Of a stretch of DNA of 64,000 nucleotides, positions 51,777 through 60,990 are shown piece after piece; the first letter of the stretch is position 1; every line of letters starts with the position of its first letter. Position numbers and translations under genes: made by a program. Origin of the DNA: Streptomyces iranensis (GTDB lineage Bacteria > Actinomycetota > Actinomycetes > Streptomycetales > Streptomycetaceae); assembly GCF_017874715.1 (NCBI RefSeq), contig NZ_JAGGLR010000033.1:1-64000 (forward strand), read 5' to 3'. The notes below the pieces were generated by a model. That model made no database searches, was not told the DNA's origin, and saw only the letters and a program-made list of their open reading frames with translations.

Positions 51777-53540
51777 TCAGCGCCGCTCACGGGCCGAGGG
51801 CACCGAGAACGTGGCGGGGCCGGGCTTCAGCTTCGCCGCGTTGATCTTGATGAAGTTGTCGAGCCACGGCGCTCGGTCGCCACCGGTGGCGATGTCCTCG
51901 GCCGGGTCGTCCAGGGGCAGCTGGAGACGGGCGTCACTGATCCGGATCTTCTGCTTGGAGGGGGTGTCGAGCCAGTCCCCCGTCCGCACCGAGCCGATCT
52001 CCACGGCGAGGCGGTGGCCGGCCCGCAGGGTCCAGTCGGTCGACTTCAGGCCGATGTCCAGCCGGTCCCGGTCCAACCGGGAGACTCGCTCGTCGAACGC
52101 GACGGCGTCGCCATCCTCGTCCACGTCGTACAGCTTGACCATCACGTTGCCCTCGCCCTCGGCCGTCATGGTGACCCGGGGCGTGCCCGAGACCCGGGTG
52201 GCCGTCTCAAGAGGCCCGGACCAGGCGAAGAAGCTCCCAGCGCCACGACCGGCCCCCTCTTCCGCGGTCGCCGGCTGCGAACCCGCTCCGCTGTCCACGT
52301 ACGAGCCGTTGCCGAGACGAAGGTTCGCGGAGCGGTTCGCCGTGGGCCAGGACTTCTCCGCGCGCCAGTCGCCGCGGTTGTCCTGGACGGCGTAGTTCGG
52401 GTACTGGGTCTTCGGGTCGATGCCCTTGAGGTGTTCGTCGAAGAAGGACAGCGTCTCCTTGAACCAGTTCGCGCGGCCCATCGCCAGCTTCCCGTCCTGC
52501 GTGCGTTCATTGCCGCGTACGTGGTCCCAGGGGCCGACCCATGCCCGCTCGGGGCCGCGGTGATTGCCGAGGAATTCCTCCATCCCCACGGGCAGGGTGT
52601 TGGTCTCGGCGGTGCCCTGGGTGAAGAGAAGTGGAGTGTCGGTGCCCTTGGCGTTCCTGGCTGGGCTGTGGTCCTTCCAGTACGGGTCGTCCGGGTCACC
52701 GATGGAGGGGCCGAAGGAGTTGAGCGCCAGGCACTCGGGATGCCTCTTCTCGTACGCGGCGTTGGTCCGGTACCGCTTGTCCTCGTCCGGCAACTGAGCC
52801 AGCTGCGCGATGCGGTTGTAGCTGGTGGGCGTCTGGACACTGTGGGGACGCGGCACGCCGTTGGAGTGGAGCTGCTGATACAGATCCCAGATGGGCTCCT
52901 GGGCGACGACCGCCTTGAGCGCGTCGTGTTTCACGTTGTTGCCGAGGAGACCGGTGTAGGCGTCGAAGGACTTTCCGTACATTCCCACCGCCCCTGTGGA
53001 CCAGGGCTGTTTCGCGCTCCAGTCGATCGCGGCCTTGACGTCGGCCTGATCCCCGGGCCCGCCGAGATCGAGACATCCGGTGGAGCCGCCGAAGCCGCGC
53101 GTGTCCACCATGACGAAGGCGTACCCCTTGTCGAACAGGTCGGCTCCCTCAATGAGGTCCTGGAAGCGCTCCGAGGGGCCGGCGTGCGCCTCCTCGACCT
53201 CCAGCTCCCCCGAGTGGCCGAAGTACGCGCCGGCCGACATGATGACAGGCACCTTCTTGCCCGCGGGGAGCTTCTCCGGAAGCAGGACATCGGCGTGCAG
53301 CTCGGTCTTGGAGCCGTCCGAGGAGGGGAAATAGTGCTGGGTCCAGCGCGCCCCTTCCGGCACCCGCTCGTTCTCCTCGTGCGTGACCGAATCGGTAGCA
53401 TTGGCGACGACCGCCTTCTGCTTTCCGCCGCCGTTGGATGCCTGGTCCGGCGCGGCGACGGCCACCCCTATGAGGCCGCCGGTCAGAGCGCAGACTCCGA
53501 GCAGGGCTGCGGCGGCAGCGGCGGCTGATCGTTTCCTCAT
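51777..53540 (-). CDS. Secreted S15-type (CocE/X-Pro dipeptidyl) peptidase
   Basis: 587 residues from ATG 53540, GGAG 7 nt upstream. Signal peptide MRKRSAAAAAAALLGVCALT... (about 1-31). Alpha/beta-hydrolase domain with nucleophile Ser191 in GMYGKSFDAYTG and a likely catalytic His340 in GPWDHVRGN. The C-terminal jelly-roll typical of X-Pro/CocE enzymes is present (WLDTPSKQKIRISDARLQ near the end). It probably removes X-Pro dipeptides or hydrolyses esters outside the cell. A double palindrome (53628-53658) lies 88 nt upstream and is shared with two neighbouring promoters. Confidence 0.9.
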   Translation of the reverse strand: MRKRSAAAAAAALLGVCALTGGLIGVAVAAPDQASNGGGKQKAVVANATDSVTHEENERVPEGARWTQHYFPSSDGSKTELHADVLLPEKLPAGKKVPVIMSAGAYFGHSGELEVEEAHAGPSERFQDLIEGADLFDKGYAFVMVDTRGFGGSTGCLDLGGPGDQADVKAAIDWSAKQPWSTGAVGMYGKSFDAYTGLLGNNVKHDALKAVVAQEPIWDLYQQLHSNGVPRPHSVQTPTSYNRIAQLAQLPDEDKRYRTNAAYEKRHPECLALNSFGPSIGDPDDPYWKDHSPARNAKGTDTPLLFTQGTAETNTLPVGMEEFLGNHRGPERAWVGPWDHVRGNERTQDGKLAMGRANWFKETLSFFDEHLKGIDPKTQYPNYAVQDNRGDWRAEKSWPTANRSANLRLGNGSYVDSGAGSQPATAEEGAGRGAGSFFAWSGPLETATRVSGTPRVTMTAEGEGNVMVKLYDVDEDGDAVAFDERVSRLDRDRLDIGLKSTDWTLRAGHRLAVEIGSVRTGDWLDTPSKQKIRISDARLQLPLDDPAEDIATGGDRAPWLDNFIKINAAKLKPGPATFSVPSARERR

Positions 53541-53627
53541 GCGGTGCTCCGGAACTCGGGTGCGGGCGGACTCGGAAGGGGATCGCTCGCCGGGCAGGCC
53601 AACCCTGAGCAGAACGGACGACCCCTC

Positions 53628-53658
53628 TGTCACTTAGCGACACTGTCACTAAGTGACA
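53628..53658. promoter_or_regulatory. Double palindrome operator, site 1 (S15 peptidase)
   Basis: TGTCACTTAGCGACA and TGTCACTAAGTGACA in tandem with a 16-nt period. Each unit is itself an inverted repeat (TGTCxCT/AGxGACA). The 320-nt gap from 53,541 to 53,860 holds nothing else recognisable. Confidence 0.75.
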
Positions 53659-53860
53659 TAGACTGCAAGTGGAGCCGGGGTGATTTTCGAAGCCCGCCCC
53701 CGATTCCGCTTCCCCGGCACGGCGACTCGGCTCTGCCGGCCCTGCCGGACCAGGGCGATGGGGACGGCTGCGCGCACGGCCACCGGAGGCGCCGTGGGCG
53801 CCGCACGCGGCACCCACGCTCACAGACTCGGCGACTGCTCCACACATCCGCATACGCCGC

Positions 53861-54325
53861 TCAACCGCCGATCTCCCAAGGCAGGACGACGCCGTAGGAG
53901 TACAGGTAGCCGGTGAGCGCCGCAGCACAGACCGTGACACCCGCCGCGAACAGCGCGATGTTACGGCGCCTCACACGGGGGTCCATGGCGCGCCGGGTGG
54001 CCTCGGTGACCCGGCGCCTGGTCCAGCCCAGCACTCGCTGCGCCCACGTGAACTCTGTGCCCCAGAGCGCCATTCCGGCGAAGATCACCAGCCAGCCGGG
54101 GCCAGGCAGCGGAAGCATGATCACTCCCGCGACGACTACGGCCAGTCCGGCGACGAAGACCCCGGCCCTCCAACCCACATACAGCGGCCGGTGGCGCCTG
54201 GCCCACCTCGGCGCCCTGGAGCCGGTCGGCTTGCCGTCCGAATGCCGGCCGCCGACCGGTGCCGCCCCGCGCTCAGCGGGTGTCGCTACCGCGGGCCCTG
54301 AAGGCCGGACACTGTCTGCATACAT
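53861..54325 (-). CDS. PGPGW (TIGR02611-like) membrane protein
   Basis: 154 residues from ATG 54325, with GAGGGA upstream. Three hydrophobic spans: AGVFVAGLAVVVAGVIML, GPGWLVIFAGMALWG and IALFAAGVTVCAAALTGYLY. The signature LPLPGPGWLVIF is that of the PGPGW family of small actinobacterial membrane proteins of unknown function. The N-terminal 50 residues are a polar, Pro/Arg-rich cytoplasmic segment. A double palindrome lies 105 nt upstream. Confidence 0.85.
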   Translation of the reverse strand: MYADSVRPSGPAVATPAERGAAPVGGRHSDGKPTGSRAPRWARRHRPLYVGWRAGVFVAGLAVVVAGVIMLPLPGPGWLVIFAGMALWGTEFTWAQRVLGWTRRRVTEATRRAMDPRVRRRNIALFAAGVTVCAAALTGYLYSYGVVLPWEIGG

Positions 54326-54429
54326 GATGTCCCTCACATCGGATCGAAGGTGCGCGACCACGGCACCAAGTGCGCGATCTTTTCGGGAAAAGTGGGTGCG
54401 CGACCGGACCGCGGGCAACGGCGAACGCC

Positions 54430-54460
54430 TGTCACTTGATGACAGTGTCGCTAAGTGACA
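54430..54460. promoter_or_regulatory. Double palindrome operator, site 2 (PGPGW gene)
   Basis: TGTCACTTGATGACA and TGTCGCTAAGTGACA in tandem, 16-nt period; same architecture as site 1. Confidence 0.75.
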
Positions 54461-54461
54461 G

Positions 54462-54794
54462 AAAAGGCAAGGCCCACACTTACGCGCCGCCATCACGGTC
54501 CCGCACACCGCCGGGGAAACGTGCCAGAACAGCCCAAATCCCCGCCGCGACGTACGCCGTCTCCGGCTCGACGGGCGGACGTTGAACCATTTCCCTCTTC
54601 CGGCCGTGGTGTGCAGCAGTGCCGTGATCCACCGGGTCGTGACGAGGCACAACGGGAGGTGTGTTCATGGTGAGTGGTGCGCGCGGGTTGGTAGCAATGG
54701 GTGTGATCCGGCTCTTGGCGGCGGCCGGCGGTCGGTGGTTCCGGCCAGGCCGGCGGTTGGGACCGGAATACGGCCCGGCCGTCGTCGGCGGCAC
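54462..54794. other. Intergenic, nothing recognised
   Basis: 333 nt between site 2 and the stop of the AfsR-like gene. Short open frames on both strands have no recognisable similarity or ribosome-binding site; I assign no gene. Confidence 0.5.
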
Positions 54795-57602
54795 TCAGTC
54801 GACGTGGAATGTGCAGAGCCTGGTCACGGGCGGGATCATGTTCGTGTCGGTCGGAGCCACGTGCCCCGGAGTGGTCGTGCGGTCCCGCTCCGCATCGGGC
54901 GTGCGTTGGTCCAGTCGACGGAGTTTCCCCCGGATTTCCTCGTCGTCCGGATGGTCGAGCTCCTCGAAGACCATGAGCGCCTGTCGCCATCGAGTGCGGG
55001 CCGCCTCCGGGTCGCCCGCGGCCAGGAGGACGTCGCCGAGGTGGCCGAGGGTCTCGCCCTCGTGCCAGCGGTTGCCGCTGTCCCGGTGCGCCCCGAGCGC
55101 CTGACGGTAGTGCTCGATCGCCTTGTCGTGGTGGTGGAGCCGGTGCTGGACTGCGCCGAGGACGTCGAAGGTGATGCCTTCGCCCCACCGGTCGCCGCTG
55201 GCGCGCAGGACGGTCAGCGCCTGCTCCAGGTGGTCGATGGCCGCGTCGAACCGGCGCATCGCCGTCAGCGCGAGAGCCGTGACGTTGAGGCTCCAGGCCT
55301 CGCCCGTGCGGTCGTGGGCGTCGCGGGCGGCGTCGAGCGCCGCCCGGGCGGTGTCGAGCCAGTCGTGCAGATGGCCGCGGAGGTACAAGAACCCCCACAG
55401 GACGGCGGCCAGTCGCCAGGCGATGTCCGGTCGGCGGGACGCGGCGGCGGCCTGGTGCACCGCCGCGACGAGGTTGGGACGTTCGGTCTCGCACCACTCC
55501 AGGGCTTGGTCGTGCGCGACGAACGCCAGGGGGCGGCAGCCGGGGGGCGGCGGTTCGAGAGGGACCCGGCGGCGATGTGGGGTGAGGTGGCCCGAGGCGG
55601 CGTCCGCGGTGTGCAGGTACCAGCACAGAAGCCGTTCCACGGCCTGATCCCGCTCCTGCGGTGTCTCTTCCGTGACGACGCGTTCGCCGGCGTAGGTGCC
55701 CAACAGGTCGTGCAGCGTGTAGCGGCCCGGTGTGTGCTGGGTGAGCAGATGGGCGCGGGTGAGTTCCCCGAGCAGGCCGCGGGTCTCACGAAGGGAGAGC
55801 CCGGCCAGTGCGGCCGTGGCGGGTACGGAGATATCGGGACCGGTGCGCTGGCCGAGCAGGCGGAACAGTCGGGCGGCCGGGGCGGACAGGGCCTCGTACG
55901 ACGAGGAGAAGGCGGCTCGCATGTCCGTGGCGGGCTCGCCCCCGGCGAACGCGTCGAGGCTGCCCTGGCTGTCGCGCAGTTCCTCGGCCACTGCGCGGAG
56001 CGGGAAACCGGGGTGGGTGGCGGCACGGGCGGCGACGATGGCGAGGGCGAGCGGCAGCCGGGCGCAGCGCGTGATGATTTCTTCCGTCGCCTCAGGTTCC
56101 GCCGCCAGTGGTGCGGAGCCGACACGTCGTACCAGGAAGCCGTGTGCCTCGGCGGGCGTCAGCGAGTTCAGAGTCAGCGGATGTGCCCCGGCGCCCGCGA
56201 TCAGGCCGGTGAGCTGGTTGCGGCTGGTGACGATGACCAGGCAGCCGGGGGAGCCCGGGAGCAGGGGGCGGACCTGCTCGGTGTCGCGGGCGTCGTCGAG
56301 GAGGATCAGCACCCGCCGGTCGGCGAGCAGGCTGCGGTACAGCGCCGCCTGGGCGTCGAGAGAGGCGGGTATGCGCTGCGAGGGCACACCGAGCGCGTCG
56401 AGGAAGACGCGAATGGCCTCCTCCGGTGGCATGACCGAGTCGGCTGGGTCGAAGCCGCGCAGGTTGATGTACAACTGCCCGTCGGGGTAACGGTGGGCGA
56501 ACCGGTGCGCCACGTGCACGGCCAGTGTGGTCTTGCCGACACCCGCCATGCCGCCGATCACGCTGATCTGCACTGCGGCCGGATGCGTCCCGTCATCGGA
56601 CAACAGGTTCTGGACCTGTTTCAGTTCGGCGTGCCGACCGGTGAAGGTGGGCAGGTCGGCGGGTAGCTGTGCGGGGGACGCCCCGTGCGGGGCGACCGGT
56701 GGTGCCCACGGCTCGGCCTCCTTCTCCGGGAGAGAGAGTTCCAGTGACGCGTCGGCCGTCAGGATGCGGTAGTGCAGTTCCTGGAGCGACGGGCCGGGGT
56801 CGATGCCCAGTTCGACCGCCAGGGTGCGCCGCGTCCTGCGGTACGCCGCCAGCGCCTCGGCCTGCCGTCCGGACCGGTACAGCGCCAGCATGAGAAGCTG
56901 GCACAGCCGCTCTCGCAGCGGGTGCTCGCCGGTCAGCGCGGTCAGCTCGGCGATCACTTCGTTGTGGCGACCTAGCTGGACGTCGATGTCCAGGCGGGTC
57001 TCCAGCGCGGTCAGCCGCTCCTCGGTCAGCCGGGAGCGCTCGGCCTCGGCGAGCGGGCCGGGGAGTCCGGCCAGCGGTGTCCCCTCCCACCTGTCGAGTG
57101 CGGCGCGCAGCAGCTCGGCCGCGGCCGACACCTCGCCCGCGGCTCGCAGCTTCTTCGCTTCGGCGACCCGCCGCTCGAACACGCCCAGGTCCAGGGAGTG
57201 TTCCGGGACACGGACCAGATATCCGTCCGCGGCCGAGACGAGCACCTGCGGGGACTCACCGGCGTCACGGTCGGGTTCCAGCACCTTGCGCAGCCGCGAA
57301 GCGTAGGTGCGCAGCACGGACACGGCCGCCGGGGGCGGTTCGTCGCCCCATACGGCATCGACGAGTTCGGCGACCGTGACGGGACGCCCGCGTCGTAGGA
57401 GCAGCGCTGTCAGCACCACTCGTTGCTGCGGCGAGCCCAGGTCCAGTTCACGTTTACCGTGCCATGCCCTGACCGGCCCCAGCACCGCGAAGCGCAGGGA
57501 ATTCCCGCGGGCCGCGTTCATGAATCCGCCGGGGCCATGTTCGGCACGGTCAGCGTGCCGCTGCTCGCGCATCCCCCCTCCACCGCCCTTCTTCGTCGTC
57601 AT
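54795..57602 (-). CDS. AfsR/SARP-family transcriptional regulator (HTH-BTAD-NB-ARC-TPR)
   Basis: 935 residues from ATG 57602, the start with the best SD (GGAGG); ATG 57572 and ATG 57521 are alternatives. An OmpR-type winged helix opens LRFAVLGPVRAWHGKRELDLG, followed by the BTAD domain (LELSLP end near residue 300). The NB-ARC ATPase has P-loop GGMAGVGKTTLAVHV and Walker B RRVLILLDDA. The C-terminus holds TPR-like repeats (AIDHLEQALTVLRASGDRWGEG, AIEHYRQALGAHRDSGNRWHEG). Such regulators activate antibiotic or secreted-enzyme genes. A double palindrome lies just upstream, so it may control itself and the two genes below it. Confidence 0.92.
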   Translation of the reverse strand: MTTKKGGGGGMREQRHADRAEHGPGGFMNAARGNSLRFAVLGPVRAWHGKRELDLGSPQQRVVLTALLLRRGRPVTVAELVDAVWGDEPPPAAVSVLRTYASRLRKVLEPDRDAGESPQVLVSAADGYLVRVPEHSLDLGVFERRVAEAKKLRAAGEVSAAAELLRAALDRWEGTPLAGLPGPLAEAERSRLTEERLTALETRLDIDVQLGRHNEVIAELTALTGEHPLRERLCQLLMLALYRSGRQAEALAAYRRTRRTLAVELGIDPGPSLQELHYRILTADASLELSLPEKEAEPWAPPVAPHGASPAQLPADLPTFTGRHAELKQVQNLLSDDGTHPAAVQISVIGGMAGVGKTTLAVHVAHRFAHRYPDGQLYINLRGFDPADSVMPPEEAIRVFLDALGVPSQRIPASLDAQAALYRSLLADRRVLILLDDARDTEQVRPLLPGSPGCLVIVTSRNQLTGLIAGAGAHPLTLNSLTPAEAHGFLVRRVGSAPLAAEPEATEEIITRCARLPLALAIVAARAATHPGFPLRAVAEELRDSQGSLDAFAGGEPATDMRAAFSSSYEALSAPAARLFRLLGQRTGPDISVPATAALAGLSLRETRGLLGELTRAHLLTQHTPGRYTLHDLLGTYAGERVVTEETPQERDQAVERLLCWYLHTADAASGHLTPHRRRVPLEPPPPGCRPLAFVAHDQALEWCETERPNLVAAVHQAAAASRRPDIAWRLAAVLWGFLYLRGHLHDWLDTARAALDAARDAHDRTGEAWSLNVTALALTAMRRFDAAIDHLEQALTVLRASGDRWGEGITFDVLGAVQHRLHHHDKAIEHYRQALGAHRDSGNRWHEGETLGHLGDVLLAAGDPEAARTRWRQALMVFEELDHPDDEEIRGKLRRLDQRTPDAERDRTTTPGHVAPTDTNMIPPVTRLCTFHVD

Positions 57603-57625
57603 GGCGCTCCACCCCCTCCCACTTC

Positions 57626-57658
57626 TGTCATTAAGCGATATCGTGTCACTAAGTGACG
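57626..57658. promoter_or_regulatory. Double palindrome operator, site 3 (AfsR-like gene)
   Basis: TGTCATTAAGCGATA and TGTCACTAAGTGACG, with an 18-nt period. It lies 24 nt before ATG 57602 or 105 nt before ATG 57521, the latter equal to the site 2 spacing. Confidence 0.7.
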
Positions 57659-57699
57659 CACTGCGCAAGCGTCAACCCGAAGACCTTCGGGTCCGGTGA

Positions 57700-57975
57700 G
57701 GCCGACTGCGCTACAAAGCCGCCGACGACACCCTCGGTCTGGATCTGCTGAACAACCCCGCGCTGGCGGAGACCAACTCCGCGGCGGCCTGAAAAGTCGG
57801 CCCCTGGTACTGGAACACCCAGACCGGCCCCGGGAACATGACGCCGCCGCACGACACCACAGCCGGCGGTCCCGGCCTCGGCGAGACGATCCGCTCCATC
57901 AACGGCGCCCTGGAACGCGGCGGCGCGAGCCCCGCCCAGGTGCGGAACCGCATCGATACCCACCAGAAATCCACC
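57700..57975 (+). pseudogene. Remnant of a GH19 chitinase (C-terminal part)
   Basis: Translation reads AADDTLGLDLLNNPALAE, then a stop where the family has Trp (GCC TGA AAA, TGG to TGA), then VGPWYWNTQTGPGNMTP, GLGETIRSINGALE and PAQVRNRIDTHQK. These are the conserved C-terminal blocks of family 19 chitinases. The upstream catalytic part is absent and the end runs into an IS3 remnant, so the gene is dead. Confidence 0.85.
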
Positions 57976-57977
57976 CT

Positions 57978-58080
57978 GAGCAAGGGGACTGGATCCGCCA
58001 GGCCGAGGCCGAGGCCGACGTCGGCGAACGCGACGACCTGCTCACCACCGCCGAGCGTGGGAAGCTGACCACCCCGCGGA
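57978..58080 (+). mobile_element. IS3-family OrfA fragment
   Basis: The frame from 57978 reads EQGDWIRQAEAEADVGERDDLL, then TTAERGKL, matching the IS3 OrfA segment WVRQAEAD...GERxGxxxAERxEL. Only about 34 residues survive, fused to the chitinase remnant. The rest of 58,081-58,423 contains no supported gene; a short minus frame near 58,097-58,228 encodes a hydrophobic stretch but lacks support. Confidence 0.65.
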
Positions 58081-58423
58081 AGAGAATGTGTCGCTGCCCG
58101 ATGCCTCGCAGCCGGGATCGTCCTGCACCCTGCCGTCCGGCCGCCCCTTGCATACGCCGGGGAGGCCGATGACGAGTACCGCGACGCTTACGGCCACCGT
58201 CCTCGCGCACAACGGCCGTTGCAGCATGTCAGGCTCCTCGTGCTCGTCCACGTTCAACTCTTCCTCACGGCGTCGGCACATGATTTCTCGCGGGCTCGAT
58301 GCAGTCCGCGGCGAACCGGACGGTCACACTCCGGGTGCCACGGCAATGCGGCACACACCACAACGGACTCCGAAGAGGAACAGTTCACCCTCCAGCCCGC
58401 TCCCCACCCGGTCGGCCAGCGGC

Positions 58424-59296
58424 TCAGAGTCGACCGTCAGGCGTCGCAATGAACCATTCGGCTCTCTCTGCCGTGACATAGGCGACGGCGGCGCCAGGGT
58501 TCCCCCGTACCTCGTGGCGTCCGCCCGGCCCTGCCGACCGCGTGCCAAGCGCGGTCGGCAGGGTGCCCCATGGCTGCCGTATCGCCTCATGTCGCGTCGC
58601 GCCACCATCTGTGGGCGGGCTCGTCAACCGGAGTGCCGTATTACGCGGCGATCGGGTCCCCCAGGGCTCCCCCGGTGGGGTTGCGGATGGCGCCCGCCAG
58701 ACGTTCCGCGGCGTGGGCGAGTCCCCGGGGGTCGGCACCCCCAGCAGGGCGGCGCCGATGTCCTCGCTGATGACCCGCAGGGCAGCCGAGGCCGCCGCCG
58801 CGTACAGACGCACCTGAAGCTTGTCGGCCGGGAGCTCCAGTCGCACCGCGATGATCCCGGCCATCTCCCGCTCCACCTGATCGCAGGCCATCAGCCATGC
58901 CGTGCGAATCGCCGGCTCTCTGTCCCCCAGCAAGATCATTTTCATCGCGAGTACCTGGTCGGCCTGCTCGATCTCGCCGGCTTCGCGGCCGAATCCCATC
59001 TGCTCCGCTGAGAGATGGTCTTCGAGGGAAAGGTCCCGGGGCCAGCTCCGCAGCATGGCCATCTCCCACTCCACGCCCCGCATCACGATGGGCTCGGCGC
59101 AGCTCTCCTTGCTGCGAAAGTGCCGCCAGATGGTGCGCGTCGACAAGCCCACGGCCTCCGCGATCTGATCGCCGCTGGTCGCGTCCACACCCTGAGCCCA
59201 GAACAAACGGGCCGCCTCCCGTGAGATCTCCAGCCGCAAGCGATGACGTCGGTGCTCACTCATCCCAGTGCGCTTGGTCGATGCCACGCCGGCCAT
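58424..59296 (-). CDS. TetR-family regulator, C-terminus frameshifted
   Basis: Start ATG 59296 (GGGAG upstream; ATG 59263 possible). The HTH is intact: ARLFWAQGVDATSGDQIAEAVG, then LSTRTIWRHFRSKE. The ligand domain is readable to ISEDIGAALLG. After that the frame runs into Pro/Arg-rich nonsense to 58424. The neighbouring frame gives a natural ending, GADPRGLAHAAERLAGAIRN, stopping at 58641. One extra base in the C5 run at 58738-58742 would join them, so this is a one-base deletion (mutation or sequencing error). Without it the protein would be about 218 residues, normal for TetR. Confidence 0.8.
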   Translation of the reverse strand: MAGVASTKRTGMSEHRRHRLRLEISREAARLFWAQGVDATSGDQIAEAVGLSTRTIWRHFRSKESCAEPIVMRGVEWEMAMLRSWPRDLSLEDHLSAEQMGFGREAGEIEQADQVLAMKMILLGDREPAIRTAWLMACDQVEREMAGIIAVRLELPADKLQVRLYAAAASAALRVISEDIGAALLGVPTPGDSPTPRNVWRAPSATPPGEPWGTRSPRNTALRLTSPPTDGGATRHEAIRQPWGTLPTALGTRSAGPGGRHEVRGNPGAAVAYVTAERAEWFIATPDGRL

Positions 59297-59315
59297 CTCC
59301 GCTCCCTGCTCACGT

Positions 59316-59333
59316 CGACACACAAGTGTGTCG
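59316..59333. promoter_or_regulatory. Perfect 18-bp inverted repeat, probable TetR operator
   Basis: CGACACAC-AA-GTGTGTCG: 8-bp perfect arms around 2 nt, 20 nt upstream of the TetR start. Size and position fit an autoregulatory TetR operator. Confidence 0.7.
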
Positions 59334-59737
59334 GGCACCAGCTCGGTGACCTGTGAACGATCATGTCCTCCGGGTTGCGCACGGCGGACGGTCCGTGGCT
59401 GAGCCGACCTCACCGCTCACGGTCAGGGTCCACGGTGAGCCGTTACGCGCTGACCAGAGCGAAACCGCCAACCGTGCGGCACGCAGCGCGTCCGCACCGC
59501 CGTCCCGCGGAAGAAGATCTGGCTCGCAGCCCGCCCTCGTGGCGGACTTCCGCGGAGTGAACACCCCCTGGGGTGCTGTGCCCATCGTGGAACGATCCCG
59601 TGAGACCCGGACGCGTCCTTGAACCCCACCCCCTTTTTGACCGTGGCGTCATACAGAGCCAGAACGCTGGGTGCCGTCGCAACGGAGCGACGTACCCGCG
59701 TGACGAACCGCACCACGAAAGAATGGGCAAGCACACC
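59334..59737. other. Intergenic, nothing recognised
   Basis: About 400 nt between the TetR operator and the serine hydrolase start. Only short unsupported frames are present. Confidence 0.5.
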
Positions 59738-60604
59738 ATGGGCCGACACCGACGAATATCCGGGCTTCCCCGTACCGCCCCGGCGTCAAGAGCCGTGCTG
59801 GCCGTTGGCGCGCTTATGCCGACGCTGACCTCGGCGGGGGCAGCCCGGGTCGTCCCCTCACAGCCGGTGGTCTGCACCTCGGACAAGCCGGAACTCGCCG
59901 ACAGGCTCTCCGAGGACATCGCGTCGGCACTGGACGGCTCCAAGACCACGACGGCGATCAGCCTCCACGACCGCACCACGAACACCACCTGCACCCTGGA
60001 CGCGGACCGGAAGTTCGACTCCGCGAGCACCGTCAAGGTGACCGTGCTCGCCACGCTGCTGTGGGACGCGCGGAAGGACGACCGCGCCCTGACACAGAAG
60101 GAGAGGAAGCTGGCTACCGCCATGATCACAGAGTCCGACAACAATGCCACCACCACGTTGTGGGACCAGCTCGGGACTGACAAGGTCAACGGATTCCTGC
60201 GGGCCGCTGGAATGACCGATACCACCCTCGACGGCGAGGGCCTCTGGGGGCTCACCCAGATCACCGCCAACGACGAGGCGAAGCTCCTCCAACTCGTGAC
60301 CCGCGCGAACCGGGTGCTCGACGACGACTCCCGCGCCTACATCCTGAAGCTGACGGGCGAGGTCATCCCCTCACAACGCTGGGGCGCCCCGGCCGGCGCG
60401 CCGAGCGACGCCCAGGCGCACGTGAAGAACGGCTGGCTGGAGCGGGTCACGAACGCCTGGCGCGTGCACAGCCTCGGCGCCTTCACCGGCGGCGGCCACG
60501 ACTACACGCTCACGGTGCTCTCGCAGGACAACGCCACGATGAACGAAGGCATCGACACCATCGAGAGCGTCGCCCGCGCGGTCCACACGGACCTCAATGC
60601 CTGA
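59738..60604 (+). CDS. Secreted class A beta-lactamase-like serine hydrolase
   Basis: 288 residues from ATG 59738; ATG 59723 is an alternative and neither has a strong SD. Signal peptide about 1-36 (RAVLAVGALMPTLTSAGAA). Penicillin-recognising motifs: Ser97-Thr-Val-Lys100 (SxxK), Ser133-Asp-Asn135 (SDN), and Lys230-Asn-Gly232 in place of KTG. The substitution, and the absence of a clear Glu166 loop, leave open whether it is a true beta-lactamase or another acylating hydrolase. Confidence 0.85.
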   Translation: MGRHRRISGLPRTAPASRAVLAVGALMPTLTSAGAARVVPSQPVVCTSDKPELADRLSEDIASALDGSKTTTAISLHDRTTNTTCTLDADRKFDSASTVKVTVLATLLWDARKDDRALTQKERKLATAMITESDNNATTTLWDQLGTDKVNGFLRAAGMTDTTLDGEGLWGLTQITANDEAKLLQLVTRANRVLDDDSRAYILKLTGEVIPSQRWGAPAGAPSDAQAHVKNGWLERVTNAWRVHSLGAFTGGGHDYTLTVLSQDNATMNEGIDTIESVARAVHTDLNA

Positions 60605-60729
60605 CCGGAACGGGACTGCGGAACCCTGGGGCAAGGCGGCCACGTTCTTCCAGGCGCCAGGCTTGGAAGGGGAGTTCGCGACCGGTTCGACGCTCGCCAT
60701 GACGTTCCTGCCGCCGGTCGGCCTCGCCG

Positions 60730-60990
60730 ACGAGGCCGACGCCGCCTGCGGTGCCGAGTACGGCCAGGTCAACGACGAACACGTCAACCACCGCAACGGC
60801 GATAGCCTTCCGTAACCGCCCCCTGGACCAAGCCCCTACACCTTCGTCCAGGTCGACGCGCTGACCCAGAAGGCCCGCGAGGGCGGCCGCATCATCAACG
60901 TCCACGCGCTGGTCGCGGCCGGTGTCAACGCCGACGGACAGCGCGAGATCCTCGGCCTGGACGTGGCCACCGCCGAGGACGGCGCGATCC
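60730..60990 (+). mobile_element. IS256-family transposase remnants
   Basis: Two disjointed pieces of one transposase type. CGAEYGQVNDEHVNHRNG (ending at a stop near 60,815) is the N-terminal block of Mutator/IS256 enzymes. FVQVDALTQKAREGGRI and HALVAAGVNADGQREILGLD (60,843-60,965) are the DDE-region block. The intervening sequence is deleted and frames are broken. A following piece (QLLPRLIAGRSEGPLLL, about 61,020-61,070) looks like a tyrosine-recombinase scrap, with low certainty. The 60,605-61,177 gap holds no intact gene. Confidence 0.75.

Noticed and set aside
54480..54794. Minus frame of 104 codons between the AfsR-like and PGPGW genes
   Set aside because: Pro/Arg-rich product, no ribosome-binding site, no recognisable family, and it overlaps the operator region.
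54582..56666. 694-codon plus frame opposite the AfsR-like gene
   Set aside because: Antisense shadow; the minus strand carries the HTH, NB-ARC and TPR motifs.
58042..58281. Small minus frame with a hydrophobic stretch near the TetR gene
   Set aside because: Could be a short membrane peptide but overlaps the IS3 remnant and lacks a convincing start; too little support.
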